A stretch of 64,000 bases of DNA from Komagataeibacter saccharivorans (GCF_003207825.1 NZ_NKTY01000001.1:62001-126000); one strand, 5' to 3'. Counted from the first letter of the stretch, positions 48,551-58,227 are shown. Notes: generated by a model not told the origin, from the sequence alone. Program-made: numbers and translations.

Positions 48551-50095
48551 ATGAGATTACTGGCCGTCCATCCAAGCTCACTCATGTACACGAAGGTCTT
48601 CCTGCGTCTTGAACCGCTGGGGCTTGAACTGGTTGCCGGTGCCGCGCGCAACAAGGGACATGAGGTAGACATCATCGACCTGCAGGTCGAAAAACATGCC
48701 GATTACTGGGAACGGATCGAAAAATTCCGCCCCCATGCCGTCTGCTTTTCCGGCAATTATCTGGCAAACGTTCCTGAAATCATCGACCTGTGCAAGGAAA
48801 CACGCCGGCGCCTGCCCAACGTGCTGCTGTTCCTTGGCGGTCACTCCATCTCGTTCATCGCGCGCGACGTGCTGGCGCTGTCGGATGGCGCGGTCAACTG
48901 CGTCCTCAAGGGCGAAGGGGATGCGACGGTCGGCCTGCTGCTCGAGGCATGGGAACAGGGCAAGGACCTGACAACGGTGCCCGGCGTGGTGACGATGGAC
49001 GGCGAAGGCCCGCCACCGATCTTTGTCGAATCCCTTGATGAGGTCCGTCCCGCACGTGACCTGCTGCGTCACCGCCGCAAGTACTTCATCGGCACGCTCG
49101 ATCCCGCCGCTTCCATCGAATTCGCCCGCGGCTGCCCGTGGGACTGCACGTTCTGTAGTGCATGGACCTTCTACGGCCGCTCCTACCGCACCGCGAGCGC
49201 CAAGGTGATCGGGGAGGAACTGCAGGAAATCAAGGAACCCGGCATCTTCATCGTGGATGACGTGGCCTTCGTGCATGCCGAACACGGCCTTGCCATCGCC
49301 GAAGAGGTGAAGCGCCGCAACATCAAGAAGGAATATTACCTTGAAACCCGCGCGGACGTTCTGCTGCGCAACAAGGAAGTGTTCGCGGTCTGGAAAGAAA
49401 TCGGTCTGAGCTACATCTTCATCGGGCTGGAAGCGGTGGATGCCGAAGGGCTGAAGCGTTTCCGCAAGCGCGTGTCGATGGACCGCAATTTCGAGGCGCT
49501 GGACTACGCCCGGTCACTGGACCTGATCGTTGCGATCAACCTGATTGCCGATCCGTCGTGGGACCGCGAACGCTTCGAGGTCATTCGCCAGTGGTGCCTG
49601 GAAATTCCCGATATCGTGAATATTTCCGTCACGACTCCCTACCCCGGCACCGAAATCTGGGAAAGCGAGTCCCGCAAGCTGACGACACGCGACTACCGCC
49701 TGTTCGACATCCAGCATGCCGTCATGCCCACCACCCTGCCGCTTCGTGAATTCTACGAGGAACTGGTCAAGACCCAGCAGATCCTGAACAACAAGCATCT
49801 GGGATGGAGCGCGATCAAGGATACGCTGGGTATCGCCCTGCGTCTGGCGCTGCGTGGACAGACCAACTTCCTGACCATGATCTGGAAGTTCAATTCGGTC
49901 TTCAATCCCGACCTGCAGATGGCGGACCACGCGCAGAAGCCGGAATACGAAATGCCACTCAAGCCCCAGGGCAGCGACCAGAAGATTGATCGCAAGACAC
50001 TGTATGTGCATGGGCCTGCCGGTCGCAAATCGCGCAAGCTGGACGATGACACTGAAAAGTTTGTCGATGAAACCCGCATGAGCACGGTTGACTGA
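48551..50095 (+). CDS. hpnR: Hopanoid C-3 methylase HpnR (B12-binding radical SAM)
   Basis: A 514-residue radical SAM methylase that adds the C-3 methyl group to hopanoids. The N-terminal B12-binding-like region (about 1-165) begins LLAVHPSSLMYTKVFLRLEP and includes LGGHSISFIA and KGEGDATVGLL. The radical SAM cysteines are Cys195, Cys199 and Cys202 in ARGCPWDCTFCSAW, and the barrel continues with YYLETRADV and FIGLEAVDAEG. The sequence fits HpnR better than HpnJ, whose cluster motif and N-terminus differ. 3-Methylhopanoids are known in acetic acid bacteria. No other hopanoid genes are nearby. The gene has its own terminator. Confidence 0.85.
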   Translation: MRLLAVHPSSLMYTKVFLRLEPLGLELVAGAARNKGHEVDIIDLQVEKHADYWERIEKFRPHAVCFSGNYLANVPEIIDLCKETRRRLPNVLLFLGGHSISFIARDVLALSDGAVNCVLKGEGDATVGLLLEAWEQGKDLTTVPGVVTMDGEGPPPIFVESLDEVRPARDLLRHRRKYFIGTLDPAASIEFARGCPWDCTFCSAWTFYGRSYRTASAKVIGEELQEIKEPGIFIVDDVAFVHAEHGLAIAEEVKRRNIKKEYYLETRADVLLRNKEVFAVWKEIGLSYIFIGLEAVDAEGLKRFRKRVSMDRNFEALDYARSLDLIVAINLIADPSWDRERFEVIRQWCLEIPDIVNISVTTPYPGTEIWESESRKLTTRDYRLFDIQHAVMPTTLPLREFYEELVKTQQILNNKHLGWSAIKDTLGIALRLALRGQTNFLTMIWKFNSVFNPDLQMADHAQKPEYEMPLKPQGSDQKIDRKTLYVHGPAGRKSRKLDDDTEKFVDETRMSTVD

Positions 50096-50128
50096 CCGAC
50101 TGCCTGCAGAACCATATTCACGACCACG

Positions 50129-50165
50129 AAAAGGGCCAGTGCCATACGCACTGGCCCTTTTCCTT
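50129..50165 (+). terminator. Intrinsic terminator of hpnR
   Basis: A perfect 14-bp stem (AAAAGGGCCAGTGC and complement) with a 5-base loop is followed by TTTTCCTTT, 34 bases after the hpnR stop codon. Confidence 0.93.
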
Positions 50166-50202
50166 TGCAGGAGCCACATAACGGGAATCGGCAGGACCGG
50201 GC

Positions 50203-50385
50203 ATGTATGGCCAATACCCCGAAGAAATTGAGTATGCCGGGTTCACCGTCATTGCGGACAATACCTCAGGAGACGGTTTTTCGGAGGGAGTCGCCTACAA
50301 CCGACGACGAACCTTTACCACCTTCCCCGCCCTGCCCCGCGTTATATTATGTCATAGCGCGACAGTTGCATGCGCTTCTCCCTAG
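50203..50385 (+). CDS. Possible small or truncated gene next to an IS remnant
   Basis: A 60-codon frame starting MYGQYPEEIEYAGFTVIADN with an AGGA site nine bases before the ATG. The first 35 residues look protein-like; the last 20 do not. It stops two bases before the edge of the IS630-like remnant, so it may be a gene cut by the insertion. Not recognised; it may also be a chance frame. Confidence 0.3.
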   Translation: MYGQYPEEIEYAGFTVIADNTSGDGFSEGVAYNRRRTFTTFPALPRVILCHSATVACASP

Positions 50386-50386
50386 A

Positions 50387-50791
50387 CCATTATGTAGTCA
50401 GGTGGAGACATATCCTGAGTTTTTGAGGAGTGAACCCATACATTTCCATGCCGTCTCAACGGATCGCCCTGCCGCCTTGCGCAGCAGGTCTGGCGAATAC
50501 CTGTTCGATCGGACTGAGGTCGAACTGTAAGGGCGGCAGAAAGATCACCCTCGCGCTGACGGTACGGGTTACCTTGCGAGCAGCATCGCCCTTGTGACTG
50601 CCGAAACTGTTTCCAGCATGACGAGACCTCCAACCCTGAGCGTTGGAAGCCGAAACTGCTCGATACGGGCCTGGAAGCAGCGCTCGTTGATTGCGACCCC
50701 CGTCGAAAACCGCAGGGTGCGGTGACCCGGCCATGACGCAGTGCTGCGAGAAAGGTTCAAGGCGTCACCCGCACGGACGCCCCATTATGTA
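50387..50791 (-). mobile_element. Degenerate IS630-family transposase remnant
   Basis: Read on the minus strand in shifting frames, the segment gives NSFGSHKGDAARK (the DNLGSHKG-type motif around the second catalytic Asp, here lost) and FLPPLQFDLSPIEQVFA (the FLPPYSPDLNPIE-type motif with the catalytic Glu), both typical of IS630 transposases, plus TLRFSTGVAINERC from farther upstream. Frameshifts and stops break the gene, and most of the N-terminal part is missing. A 10-bp direct repeat CCATTATGTA bounds the segment (50387-50396 and 50782-50791). It cannot encode an active transposase. Confidence 0.75.
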
Positions 50792-51568
50792 AAATGGTTG
50801 ATCGCCTCCCCCTGAAAGGAATGCAACCCGTGATTATGTTGAAACGAGCAGTCTGAAATGCCGTGGTATGATTTCGTGCCCTATGGGCAACGGAAACACT
50901 GGACTGAAGGTGTGGCAGGCTTTTTTCATCTTATATCATCCGCCATCCGCCATCCGCACTACGCCACATCCTCTTCTCCCTGCCGGGAATTACGAGAGCG
51001 CCAAAACGATTGCCGGTCTGTCGTATTCATATTCACATGCCACGAAACACTTCGATCAGGCGGGAACAGCCTATACCAACCTCGCCACGGACCTGATCTG
51101 CTGCGATTTGCAGCTTCCATCTCGCCGTCAGGACCAGACAGGACACCCATAACGAAACAGCACCATCGCAACTGTCCGTCCGCAATGCTGGTGGCAGAAA
51201 GTGGAATCAGGGCCTTCTCCTACCTAATGGGCTGTTTTTATTAACATCAGGAGCGATAATAAAATACATCCGTGAACGAGACTCTACGCACCTTCTCCTT
51301 CTTACACACGTTTTCGGCGCAGAGCAGGGAGCGGGACAGCAAGCCACTGACTGACCACCACCATATGGACGAACGGGGATACACGCCGCAGCCTCGGCCT
51401 GAGGTGTTCCCTCTGTCGGTCACGTCTACGGGGAACACAGTTACCCATCGTCCCCAGTCCCGCCATACGGGATATTTGCGGGGCTTCCTTGCGCGTAAAC
51501 CGCTTTTGCGTTGCCCGGTCACATGCGCACATTATGATTGGCAACACAGAAAAAAAGGTAGCCAGATA
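50792..51568. other. Stretch of about 780 bases with no recognisable gene
   Basis: Several overlapping frames of 90-130 codons exist on the plus strand, but none shows a known motif, steady codon preference or convincing ribosome-binding site. The composition is mixed and the region follows an IS remnant, so it is probably decayed DNA. A palindromic element at 51404-51438 resembles half of a type I-E CRISPR repeat and is described under findings. Confidence 0.5.
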
Positions 51569-51778
51569 ATGGAAACGTTAACACTGCACATAAGCGGCAT
51601 GACCTGCGATGGCTGCGTCGCCAACGTGGTGCGCGCGCTGGAAGGCGTGGAGGGCGTGGCGATGGCGGATGTCTCGCTGGAACAGGGCACCGCCCGTGTC
51701 ACCTTCGATGGCCGCAGCACCAATCCTGCCGACCTGATCTCGGCGGTTGAAGATGCGGGATTTGACGTCTCCCCATAA
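51569..51778 (+). CDS. Heavy-metal-associated (CopZ-like) small chaperone
   Basis: A 69-residue single HMA domain with the metal-binding MTCDGC motif (Cys13, Cys16) and the ferredoxin-like pattern typical of copper chaperones: NVVRALEGVEGVAMADVSLE and LISAVEDAGFDVSP. The start is the ATG at 51569, ten bases after AAGG; an open frame reaching back to 51272 has no HMA-like sequence. No copper ATPase lies next to it. Confidence 0.92.
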   Translation: METLTLHISGMTCDGCVANVVRALEGVEGVAMADVSLEQGTARVTFDGRSTNPADLISAVEDAGFDVSP

Positions 51779-51787
51779 GGCAGACGT

Positions 51788-51817
51788 GGTGGGCAGGCCA
51801 TCTGTGCCTGCCCCACC
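51788..51817. terminator. Hairpin between the convergent copZ-like gene and sufE
   Basis: GGTGGGCAGGC pairs with GCCTGCCCCACC (one bulge) around a 7-base loop. There is no T-run, so it may be a weak two-way terminator. Confidence 0.4.
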
Positions 51818-51827
51818 CTTGACCTGA

Positions 51828-52277
51828 TTATTCCACCGGCAGTGCGGCGGCGGCCTTGCGAATGGCTTTCGCCATGGCTTCCACGCCATTGCCCCGGTTG
51901 GTGGACAATGCCTGCACCAGCCCAAGATCGCGCAGGAATTTCGGGTCCGTATTCAGGATTTCATCGCGGCTGCGACCGGAATAAACCCGCAGCAGCAGCG
52001 CCACCAGACCGGATACGATGGCCGCATCCGATGTCCCGGCCAGATACAGGACGCCATCCTTTGGCTGGACTTCCATCCAGACCTGGCTCTGACATCCCGG
52101 CACGCGATGGGCGTCATCCTGCCATTCGGCGGGAAAAGGCGGCAGCTTGCGGCCCAGTTCGATAATATACTGGTAACGCTGCATCCAGTCATCGAACAGG
52201 GCCAGTTCATCACCGATCTCGGCAATGGCATCTGCGGCGGTATCGTCCTCTGGCTTCACGAAGGGGTCGGTCATCAT
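51828..52277 (-). CDS. sufE: SufE-like sulfur acceptor
   Basis: Accepts sulfur from a cysteine desulfurase for Fe-S cluster assembly. The active Cys62 lies in HRVPGCQSQVW, and YIIELGRKLPPFP and LSTNRGNGVEAM are family marks. The start is one of two adjacent ATGs (52277 or 52274) after AGGAAAG; about 149 residues. It follows the hslVU terminator as a separate unit, and no other suf genes are nearby. Confidence 0.94.
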   Translation of the reverse strand: MMTDPFVKPEDDTAADAIAEIGDELALFDDWMQRYQYIIELGRKLPPFPAEWQDDAHRVPGCQSQVWMEVQPKDGVLYLAGTSDAAIVSGLVALLLRVYSGRSRDEILNTDPKFLRDLGLVQALSTNRGNGVEAMAKAIRKAAAALPVE

Positions 52278-52324
52278 CTTTCCTGTTACGCGCGGCCCGG
52301 TTGGGCGGATATCGGTCAACGTGC

Positions 52325-52350
52325 AAAAGGCCGCGCCTTCAGGCACGGCC
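52325..52350 (-). terminator. Intrinsic terminator after hslU
   Basis: On the minus strand GGCCGTGCC-TGAA-GGCGCGGCC (9-bp stem with one wobble) is followed by TTTT, about 30 bases past the hslU stop codon. Confidence 0.85.
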
Positions 52351-52376
52351 CCTGCGCAGGCTCCAGTCCCGGCCTG

Positions 52377-53690
52377 TTACAGGATAAAGCGGCTCAGATC
52401 ACCCTTGCGGGCCAGCGGGGCCACCTTTTCCTGCACATCGGCTGCGGTAATCTCCACATTCTGTCCGGCGCGGTCGGCGGCAGTGAAGGATACATCTTCC
52501 AGCAGGCGTTCCAGAACGGTAGCGAGCCGCCGCGCGCCAATATTCTCCACCCGTTCATTGATATCAGCCGCCAGTTCCGCCAGTGCCCCGATCGCATCAT
52601 CGGTAAAGGTCAGGGTGAGCTGTTCCGTCCCCAGCAGGGCGATATACTGCTGAAGCAGGGAGTGTTCGGGCTCCGTCAGGATACGGCGCAGGTCGTCGCG
52701 CGTAAGCGATGCAAGTTCCACGCGGATCGGCAACCGCCCCTGCAGTTCGGGCAGCAGGTCGGACGGCTTGGCGATATGGAACGCCCCTGATGCAATGAAC
52801 AGGATATGATCCGTGCGCACCGGCCCGTATTTGGTGGAAACGGTTGTCCCTTCGATCAGCGGCAGCAGATCGCGCTGCACCCCTTCACGCGAGACATCGC
52901 CACCACGCGCGCCCCCTTCCGCAGAACGGGCGCAGACCTTGTCGATTTCATCAAGGAACACGATGCCATGATCCTGCGCGTGGGCCACCGCCTCACGCGT
53001 CAGGGCGTCGGTGTCGAGCATCTTGTCCGCTTCCTGCCGGATCAGGGCGATGCGCGCGGCTGCCACCGTCATGCGCCGCTGCTGCGGCATGCGGTTCATG
53101 AAGCCCTTCATCATGTCGGAAAAGTTGATGACGGTGCCCGGCGTCATGTTCGGCATGTCCGCCTGCGCGGGATTTCCGCCCTCGGCGATCGAGATCTCGA
53201 CTTCCTTGTTTTCAAGCTCCCCATTACGCAGCATACGCCGGAACTTGTTCTTTGTATCGGCCGAGGCCCCTTCGCCCACCAAGGCATCAAGCAGGATATT
53301 TTCAGCAGCCAGTTCGGCTTTCGCTTCCACATCCTTGCGCCGCAGGTCGCGCAGCATGTTGATCGAAACCTCGACCAGATCACGCACGATGCTTTCCACG
53401 TCGCGCCCGACATAGCCGACTTCGGTAAACTTGGTGGCCTCGACCTTCAGGAACGGGGCCTGCGCCAGCTTGGCCAGACGGCGTGCGATCTCGGTCTTGC
53501 CGCAGCCCGTCGGACCGATCATGAGGATGTTTTTGGGCACGACCTCGTCACGCATCGCATCGGTAAGCTGCGCACGGCGCCACCGGTTACGCAACGCGAT
53601 GGCCACGGCGCGCTTCGCGTCGCCCTGCCCGATAATGTAGCGGTCGAGTTCGGATACGATCTCACGCGGGGAATGATTGGGAATGTCCAT
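52377..53690 (-). CDS. hslU: ATP-dependent protease ATPase subunit HslU
   Basis: AAA+ unfoldase of the HslUV protease, 437 residues: [27 protein letters not shown] is split over the N-terminus, with Walker [10 protein letters not shown] (about 57-65), Walker [12 protein letters not shown] and the C-terminal LSRFIL that docks in HslV. Its ATG lies inside the hslV stop (TAATG). Confidence 0.97.
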   Translation of the reverse strand: MDIPNHSPREIVSELDRYIIGQGDAKRAVAIALRNRWRRAQLTDAMRDEVVPKNILMIGPTGCGKTEIARRLAKLAQAPFLKVEATKFTEVGYVGRDVESIVRDLVEVSINMLRDLRRKDVEAKAELAAENILLDALVGEGASADTKNKFRRMLRNGELENKEVEISIAEGGNPAQADMPNMTPGTVINFSDMMKGFMNRMPQQRRMTVAAARIALIRQEADKMLDTDALTREAVAHAQDHGIVFLDEIDKVCARSAEGGARGGDVSREGVQRDLLPLIEGTTVSTKYGPVRTDHILFIASGAFHIAKPSDLLPELQGRLPIRVELASLTRDDLRRILTEPEHSLLQQYIALLGTEQLTLTFTDDAIGALAELAADINERVENIGARRLATVLERLLEDVSFTAADRAGQNVEITAADVQEKVAPLARKGDLSRFIL

Positions 53691-54283
53691 TACGCCGCTC
53701 CATCCTGCGCGCCCGCACCCAGTGTTTCCACAATGACGGAATGGTTGGTGTAGACACAGATATCACCTGCGATCTTCATGGACCGCCGTGCGATATCAAC
53801 CGCTGACAGCCCATCAATCCCCAGCAGGGCACGCGCGGCGGACAGGGCGTAATTGCCGCCCGAACCGATGGCGATGATCCCGTCTTCCGGCTCCAGCACG
53901 TCGCCATTGCCGGTCAGGGTATAGGAATGTTCGGCATCCGCCACCGCCATCATCGCCTCAAGCCGACGCAGGTAGCGGTCCGTCCGCCAGTCCTTGGCCA
54001 GTTCCACACAGGCGCGTTCAAGCTGGTTGGGATAACGTTCAAGCTTGTTTTCCAACCGTTCGAGCAGGGTGAAGGCATCAGCGGTCGCACCCGCGAAACC
54101 TGCCAGTATCTGCCCGGTGGGACCGATGCGGCGGACCTTGCGGGCGTTACCCTTGATGACGGTGGCGCCCAGCGTCACCTGTCCATCGCCGGCCATGGCC
54201 ACCTGGCCTTCACGCCGGACACACAGAATGGTCGTACCATGCCACCCGACCGGGTCATGGGGAGATGAATGATGATCTTGCAT
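53690..54283 (-). CDS. hslV: ATP-dependent protease peptidase subunit HslV
   Basis: Proteasome-like threonine peptidase, 197 residues. The mature N-terminus should begin at Thr17 in [13 protein letters not shown], after a 16-residue propeptide as in other alphaproteobacteria; AGDGQVTLG and [18 protein letters not shown] follow. The start is ATG at 54283. Coupled to hslU by a TAATG overlap. Confidence 0.96.
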   Translation of the reverse strand: MQDHHSSPHDPVGWHGTTILCVRREGQVAMAGDGQVTLGATVIKGNARKVRRIGPTGQILAGFAGATADAFTLLERLENKLERYPNQLERACVELAKDWRTDRYLRRLEAMMAVADAEHSYTLTGNGDVLEPEDGIIAIGSGGNYALSAARALLGIDGLSAVDIARRSMKIAGDICVYTNHSVIVETLGAGAQDGAA

Positions 54284-54348
54284 GGTAATAGAGATAAAAC
54301 CTTCTTCCGCCAGCACAAGGGGGCAGCACGGACATCACCCCCGCCCTG

Positions 54349-56316
54349 CTATGCCCCCTGCGGGGCACGGTTCATGATACGGTCGATATGGGTGGCCAGG
54401 TCCGCGCGGGTGAAGGGCTTGTGCATGACATCGGCGCTACCCGCGGGCAGCGCACCCGCATTGGCGTAGCCGGTCAGGTACAGGACCCGCAGGCCCGGTC
54501 GTAGCGCCTGAAGGCGATGCGCCGTTTCCAGTCCGCCCATGCCCGGCATCATCACATCCATGATGACCAGATCAACCGGTTCCAGCCCCTGTTCCATGGC
54601 CTGCACGGCGGCGGCACCACTGCCATATTCCACCACGTCATGCCCGCGCGCGCGCAGGAAACCCGCCGTCACCGCCCGCACGCCCGGTTCATCATCCACC
54701 ACCATGACATGCAGCGGCCGCCCGGTCGTGGCTCCACCCGTTGCGGCGGGCGTGCCCGCACCCGCAGGCAAGGCTTCCACCGCGCCCGCAGGCACTGGCA
54801 GGCACAGGTCAACGCGCGTCCCCTCGCCCGGCCTGCTGCGGACCTGCACCTCGCCACCCACATGCCGGATGAAACCATAGATCATCGACAGGCCCAGCCC
54901 GGTGCCGCGCCCCACATCCTTGGTGGTGAAAAAGGGCTCGAACACGCGGGCCAGCGTTTCGGGCGACATGCCAATACCCTGATCCGTAACCGAGACCATG
55001 ACATAATCGCCCGGCACCAGATTGGTGCCCGCCACGATTTCCTTCACCCGCTTCAACGCCGTGGATACCCGGATCATGCCGCCTTCGGGCATCGCGTCCA
55101 CAGCGTTGATGCAAAGGTTGAGCACCGCCAGTTCAAGCTGGCCGGCATCGGTATTGACCGGCGGCAACCCGCCTTCGGACGCGCCCGTATCGACCACGAT
55201 GGTACAGGGCACCCCACCACCCTTGCCCTGCCGGGATATGACGGTCTGGGCCAGCAGGTCGTTCATGCCATGCAGCAGGGCATTGACGTCCACCGGTTCC
55301 AGACTCAGGTCACGCGGGCGGCTGAAATTGAGCAGCCGCCGCGTAAGGGACGCACCGCGCTGTGCCGCGGCGGAGGCATTGTCCAGCAGCCGCGCCATCG
55401 GCCCCGTTTCTGGCCCCATGTCGCGCACCAGTTCAAGCGAACCCAGCACGGCGGTCAGCAGGTTGTTGAAATCATGTGCGATGCCACCGGCCAGCGTTCC
55501 CAGCGCCTGCATCTTTTCCGCCTGCCGCAGCCGGGCGGCCATTTCCTGCTGGCGGGTTACGTCACGGTTGATGACGACGGAACACGCCGTGCCATCACCC
55601 AGCGCCCCCAGCACGACGCGGGTGATTTCCCGCCACCGGCCCTGCGCGCCACCACGGATATGGGCGGGCAGTTCGAGGGTTTCCTCATCCCGTCCTTCGG
55701 TATGCAGGCGTTCTTCCGCCGCCTGGATAACCGGCAGCAGTTCCGCGTCACACAGTTCCGCTTCCGTCCGGCCCAGACAGGATGCGATGTCGCGGCCATA
55801 GAAATCGGCGGCCTGCTGGTTGATGCGGATGAAGCGTCCCTGCGCGTCCTTGAAGCCCAGACCGGAACGCAGGTTGTCCAGCAGCCCGTGCAGCAGCCTG
55901 CGTTCGGTGCGCAGTTCACGTTCCAGCCGGTGGTAGTCCGCCGCCTGCACGATCATGGCGCGCAGGGCGTCGGGGTCCCATGGCTTGTGCGAATAGAACG
56001 AGATACGCCCCTGATTCAGGGCCGCCGCCACGGCGCCGATATCGGCATAGCCCGTCAGCAGGATCGCCTGCGCATCACATTTTTCACGCGCGCGGGCCAG
56101 CATCACGTCCCCGCCCATTTCGGGCATGCGCTGGTCGGATACGATCACGTCCACATCATTGCGGGTGGACAGGATCTCCAGCGCCCTGGCAGGGGATGTG
56201 GTGGACACGACGGTAAAGGCGTCTTCCAGCAGGTCGGTCAGGGCGACAAGGATTTCCGCCTCGTCATCCACCAGCAGGACGACAGGACGCGCCTGTACCG
56301 TGGAATCGGTATTCAT
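54349..56316 (-). CDS. Hybrid histidine kinase REC-PAS-HisKA-HATPase-REC
   Basis: A 655-residue soluble kinase. Receiver domain 1 spans about 12-125 (acceptor Asp61 in VSDQRMPEMGG, Lys111), a PAS domain about 145-255, and the dimerisation/phosphoacceptor domain has His281 in GIAHDFNNLLT. The ATPase domain has NLCINAVDAM and GRGTGLGLSMIYGF, and the C-terminal receiver about 535-655 has Asp587 in IMDVMMPG. No membrane segment. It is the last gene of the chemosensory operon, overlapping the previous kinase by four bases (ATGA). The two receivers make it both a receiver and a sender of phosphate. Confidence 0.92.
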   Translation of the reverse strand: MNTDSTVQARPVVLLVDDEAEILVALTDLLEDAFTVVSTTSPARALEILSTRNDVDVIVSDQRMPEMGGDVMLARAREKCDAQAILLTGYADIGAVAAALNQGRISFYSHKPWDPDALRAMIVQAADYHRLERELRTERRLLHGLLDNLRSGLGFKDAQGRFIRINQQAADFYGRDIASCLGRTEAELCDAELLPVIQAAEERLHTEGRDEETLELPAHIRGGAQGRWREITRVVLGALGDGTACSVVINRDVTRQQEMAARLRQAEKMQALGTLAGGIAHDFNNLLTAVLGSLELVRDMGPETGPMARLLDNASAAAQRGASLTRRLLNFSRPRDLSLEPVDVNALLHGMNDLLAQTVISRQGKGGGVPCTIVVDTGASEGGLPPVNTDAGQLELAVLNLCINAVDAMPEGGMIRVSTALKRVKEIVAGTNLVPGDYVMVSVTDQGIGMSPETLARVFEPFFTTKDVGRGTGLGLSMIYGFIRHVGGEVQVRSRPGEGTRVDLCLPVPAGAVEALPAGAGTPAATGGATTGRPLHVMVVDDEPGVRAVTAGFLRARGHDVVEYGSGAAAVQAMEQGLEPVDLVIMDVMMPGMGGLETAHRLQALRPGLRVLYLTGYANAGALPAGSADVMHKPFTRADLATHIDRIMNRAPQGA

Positions 56317-58217
56317 TGATCTGCACCTCCGTGCTGCGGGGGTTCATTGCGCGCCAGGTATCCGGCCCCTGCGGGGGACTGGGCCGGTGGCAGGCTTTCA
56401 CCACCCGGCCCCGCGTTCCACGGCACGGAAATGGTAAACCGCGCGCCACCCTGCGGGGCCGTGCCGACCGACAGGCTGCCATGATGGGCCTGCACCACGC
56501 TGTAGGCGATGGCCAGCCCCAGCCCGGTTCCGGCCCCCACCGGCTTGGTTGTAAAAAACGGCTCGAAAATACGTTCCTGCACATCGGGCGGAATACCGGG
56601 GCCGCTATCGGTGATGACAAAGACGTAGCTGTCCTGTCCCTCCCCGTTATGCGTCAGGAATGTATGGATATCGATTTCCCCTTCCGCGATGCCGCTTCTT
56701 GTCGACATATCATCAGGCTGGGCCGCAAGAATTGCATCCGCCGCATTGCTGATAATATTCATGATGACCTGATTGAGCAGCGCCGCCTGACAGTACAGCC
56801 GCTCCGGCGCTTCATACCGCCGCCGGACCACGATCCCGCTGCCCAGTTTCTGGGTCAGCAGCGCCATCACCGTTTCCAGTGCTTCCGGCACGTCGATCAA
56901 CTGGAACAGCCCTTCATCCAGCCGGGAAAATTTGCGCAGGTTCAGCACGAGGTTCTGGATACGCCGCAACCCCATGTTCATGGACCCCATCCGGTCGCGG
57001 CATTTGGTCAGGACGGTCTCGCGCGCCTCATGCGCGGGGTCAGTGCATGCGGCTTCCATCCCCAGCACGCGATCCAGCCCCCTGGCCACGGTATCCTTGT
57101 GGGCAAGGATGAAGGCCAGCGGGTTGTTGATTTCATGTGCAATACCCGCCACCAGTTCACCCAGCGAGGCCATCTTGGCGGTCTGCACCAGCTTGGCCTG
57201 TGTCTCGATCAGCTTGTGGTTGGCATCGGCCAGTTCACGGTTGGCCTGTTCCAGCGCTTCGGCCAGCGATGCCTTGGACGCGATGGCGGCGGCTTCCGCG
57301 CGTGCGCTCTTGACCGCGATTTCACGCGCCTGACGTTCCGTCTCGATCCGGCGCACGTCATCCTGCAGCAGCTTGCGCCGCACCAGAACGCGGATACGCA
57401 ACGCCAGCGCGGCAGGCCCCACATCGCGTGAGACGAGATCATCTATCCCCGCCTCGAACACACGGGCCGCGAATTCCCGCGCATCGGGGCGCGCCGCGCC
57501 ATCCACGCCCAGTATGCGCAGCGGCACATTGCCCGACAGCAGATCCTCCTGCCGCCATTCATCCAGCCTGCGACAGACTTCAAGCCCGTCGAATTCCCGG
57601 CATGCAAGGTCGATCACCACACAGTCGGGCACATGTTCAGGGTCATGCAGCACGGACGGGTCCAGCAGGGCGGGATCATGACACAGGGTCACGATATGCC
57701 CGTCACGCCGCAACTGCCCGATCAGTTCGGGCACCGCCTGCTGCCGCGCGGGTTCGGGTGCGATCACCATGATACGCGCGCGGCGGAAGACCCGCTCCGG
57801 CCGCAGTGTGGGGGTATGGGCTGCGTGTTCGCGCAGCAGCGCGCGGATACGAAAGACGATCAGCGCCGGATCGGATGATTTGGGGATATACGCATCCGCC
57901 CCGCTTTCCAGTCCCTCGCGCTCAAGCCCCGGCTCGATCCCTTCGGTCAGGATCAGGACAGGGATCGTGCGCGTTACGGCATTCATGCGAAGCTGGCGGG
58001 CAAGCTGGCCGCCATTCATGCCGGGGAGGTGATAGTCCGCGATCACCAGACCGGGCAGACCCTCATCAAGGGTATCCAGCGCCGCCTCCCCGCTGGCCAC
58101 GCGATGGACGTGAAAGCCGTGACCTTCCAGCATGCGGCGGATGCGCAGGGCCTGCGTGTCCGAATCCTCGACCAGCAGCAGCGTGTCGGGGTGATCCTCT
58201 CCGTTCGTCAGGGGCAT
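56313..58217 (-). CDS. Histidine kinase with PleD-like REC-REC stem
   Basis: A 634-residue soluble protein. Receiver 1 (about 11-130) is complete, with Asp61 in [13 protein letters not shown]. Residues about 146-285 form a second, degenerate receiver: Asp203 is kept in [13 protein letters not shown] but the acidic pair near 152 is lost. A coiled-coil linker (about 290-350) follows, then His361 in [12 protein letters not shown] and an ATPase domain with [18 protein letters not shown] and [12 protein letters not shown]. The REC-degenerate REC order is that of PleD-type diguanylate cyclases, but here it ends in a kinase. It lies ten bases after cheB and overlaps the next kinase gene. Confidence 0.9.
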   Translation of the reverse strand: MPLTNGEDHPDTLLLVEDSDTQALRIRRMLEGHGFHVHRVASGEAALDTLDEGLPGLVIADYHLPGMNGGQLARQLRMNAVTRTIPVLILTEGIEPGLEREGLESGADAYIPKSSDPALIVFRIRALLREHAAHTPTLRPERVFRRARIMVIAPEPARQQAVPELIGQLRRDGHIVTLCHDPALLDPSVLHDPEHVPDCVVIDLACREFDGLEVCRRLDEWRQEDLLSGNVPLRILGVDGAARPDAREFAARVFEAGIDDLVSRDVGPAALALRIRVLVRRKLLQDDVRRIETERQAREIAVKSARAEAAAIASKASLAEALEQANRELADANHKLIETQAKLVQTAKMASLGELVAGIAHEINNPLAFILAHKDTVARGLDRVLGMEAACTDPAHEARETVLTKCRDRMGSMNMGLRRIQNLVLNLRKFSRLDEGLFQLIDVPEALETVMALLTQKLGSGIVVRRRYEAPERLYCQAALLNQVIMNIISNAADAILAAQPDDMSTRSGIAEGEIDIHTFLTHNGEGQDSYVFVITDSGPGIPPDVQERIFEPFFTTKPVGAGTGLGLAIAYSVVQAHHGSLSVGTAPQGGARFTISVPWNAGPGGESLPPAQSPAGAGYLARNEPPQHGGADQ

Positions 58218-58227
58218 CAGCGTGCGG

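Noticed and set aside
50858-51244. Overlapping 94- and 128-codon frames as real genes
   Set aside because: No motif, weak ribosome-binding sites and position within decayed DNA after the IS remnant.
51349-51500. A CRISPR array
   Set aside because: Only one clear half repeat and one weak look-alike 54 bases away are present; the 61-base spacing expected for type I-E is absent, and there are no spacers or cas genes.
54517-56319. A 600-codon open frame on the plus strand
   Set aside because: It is antisense to the hybrid kinase, is rich in His, Arg and Gln, has no known motif, and results from high G+C codon usage on the other strand.
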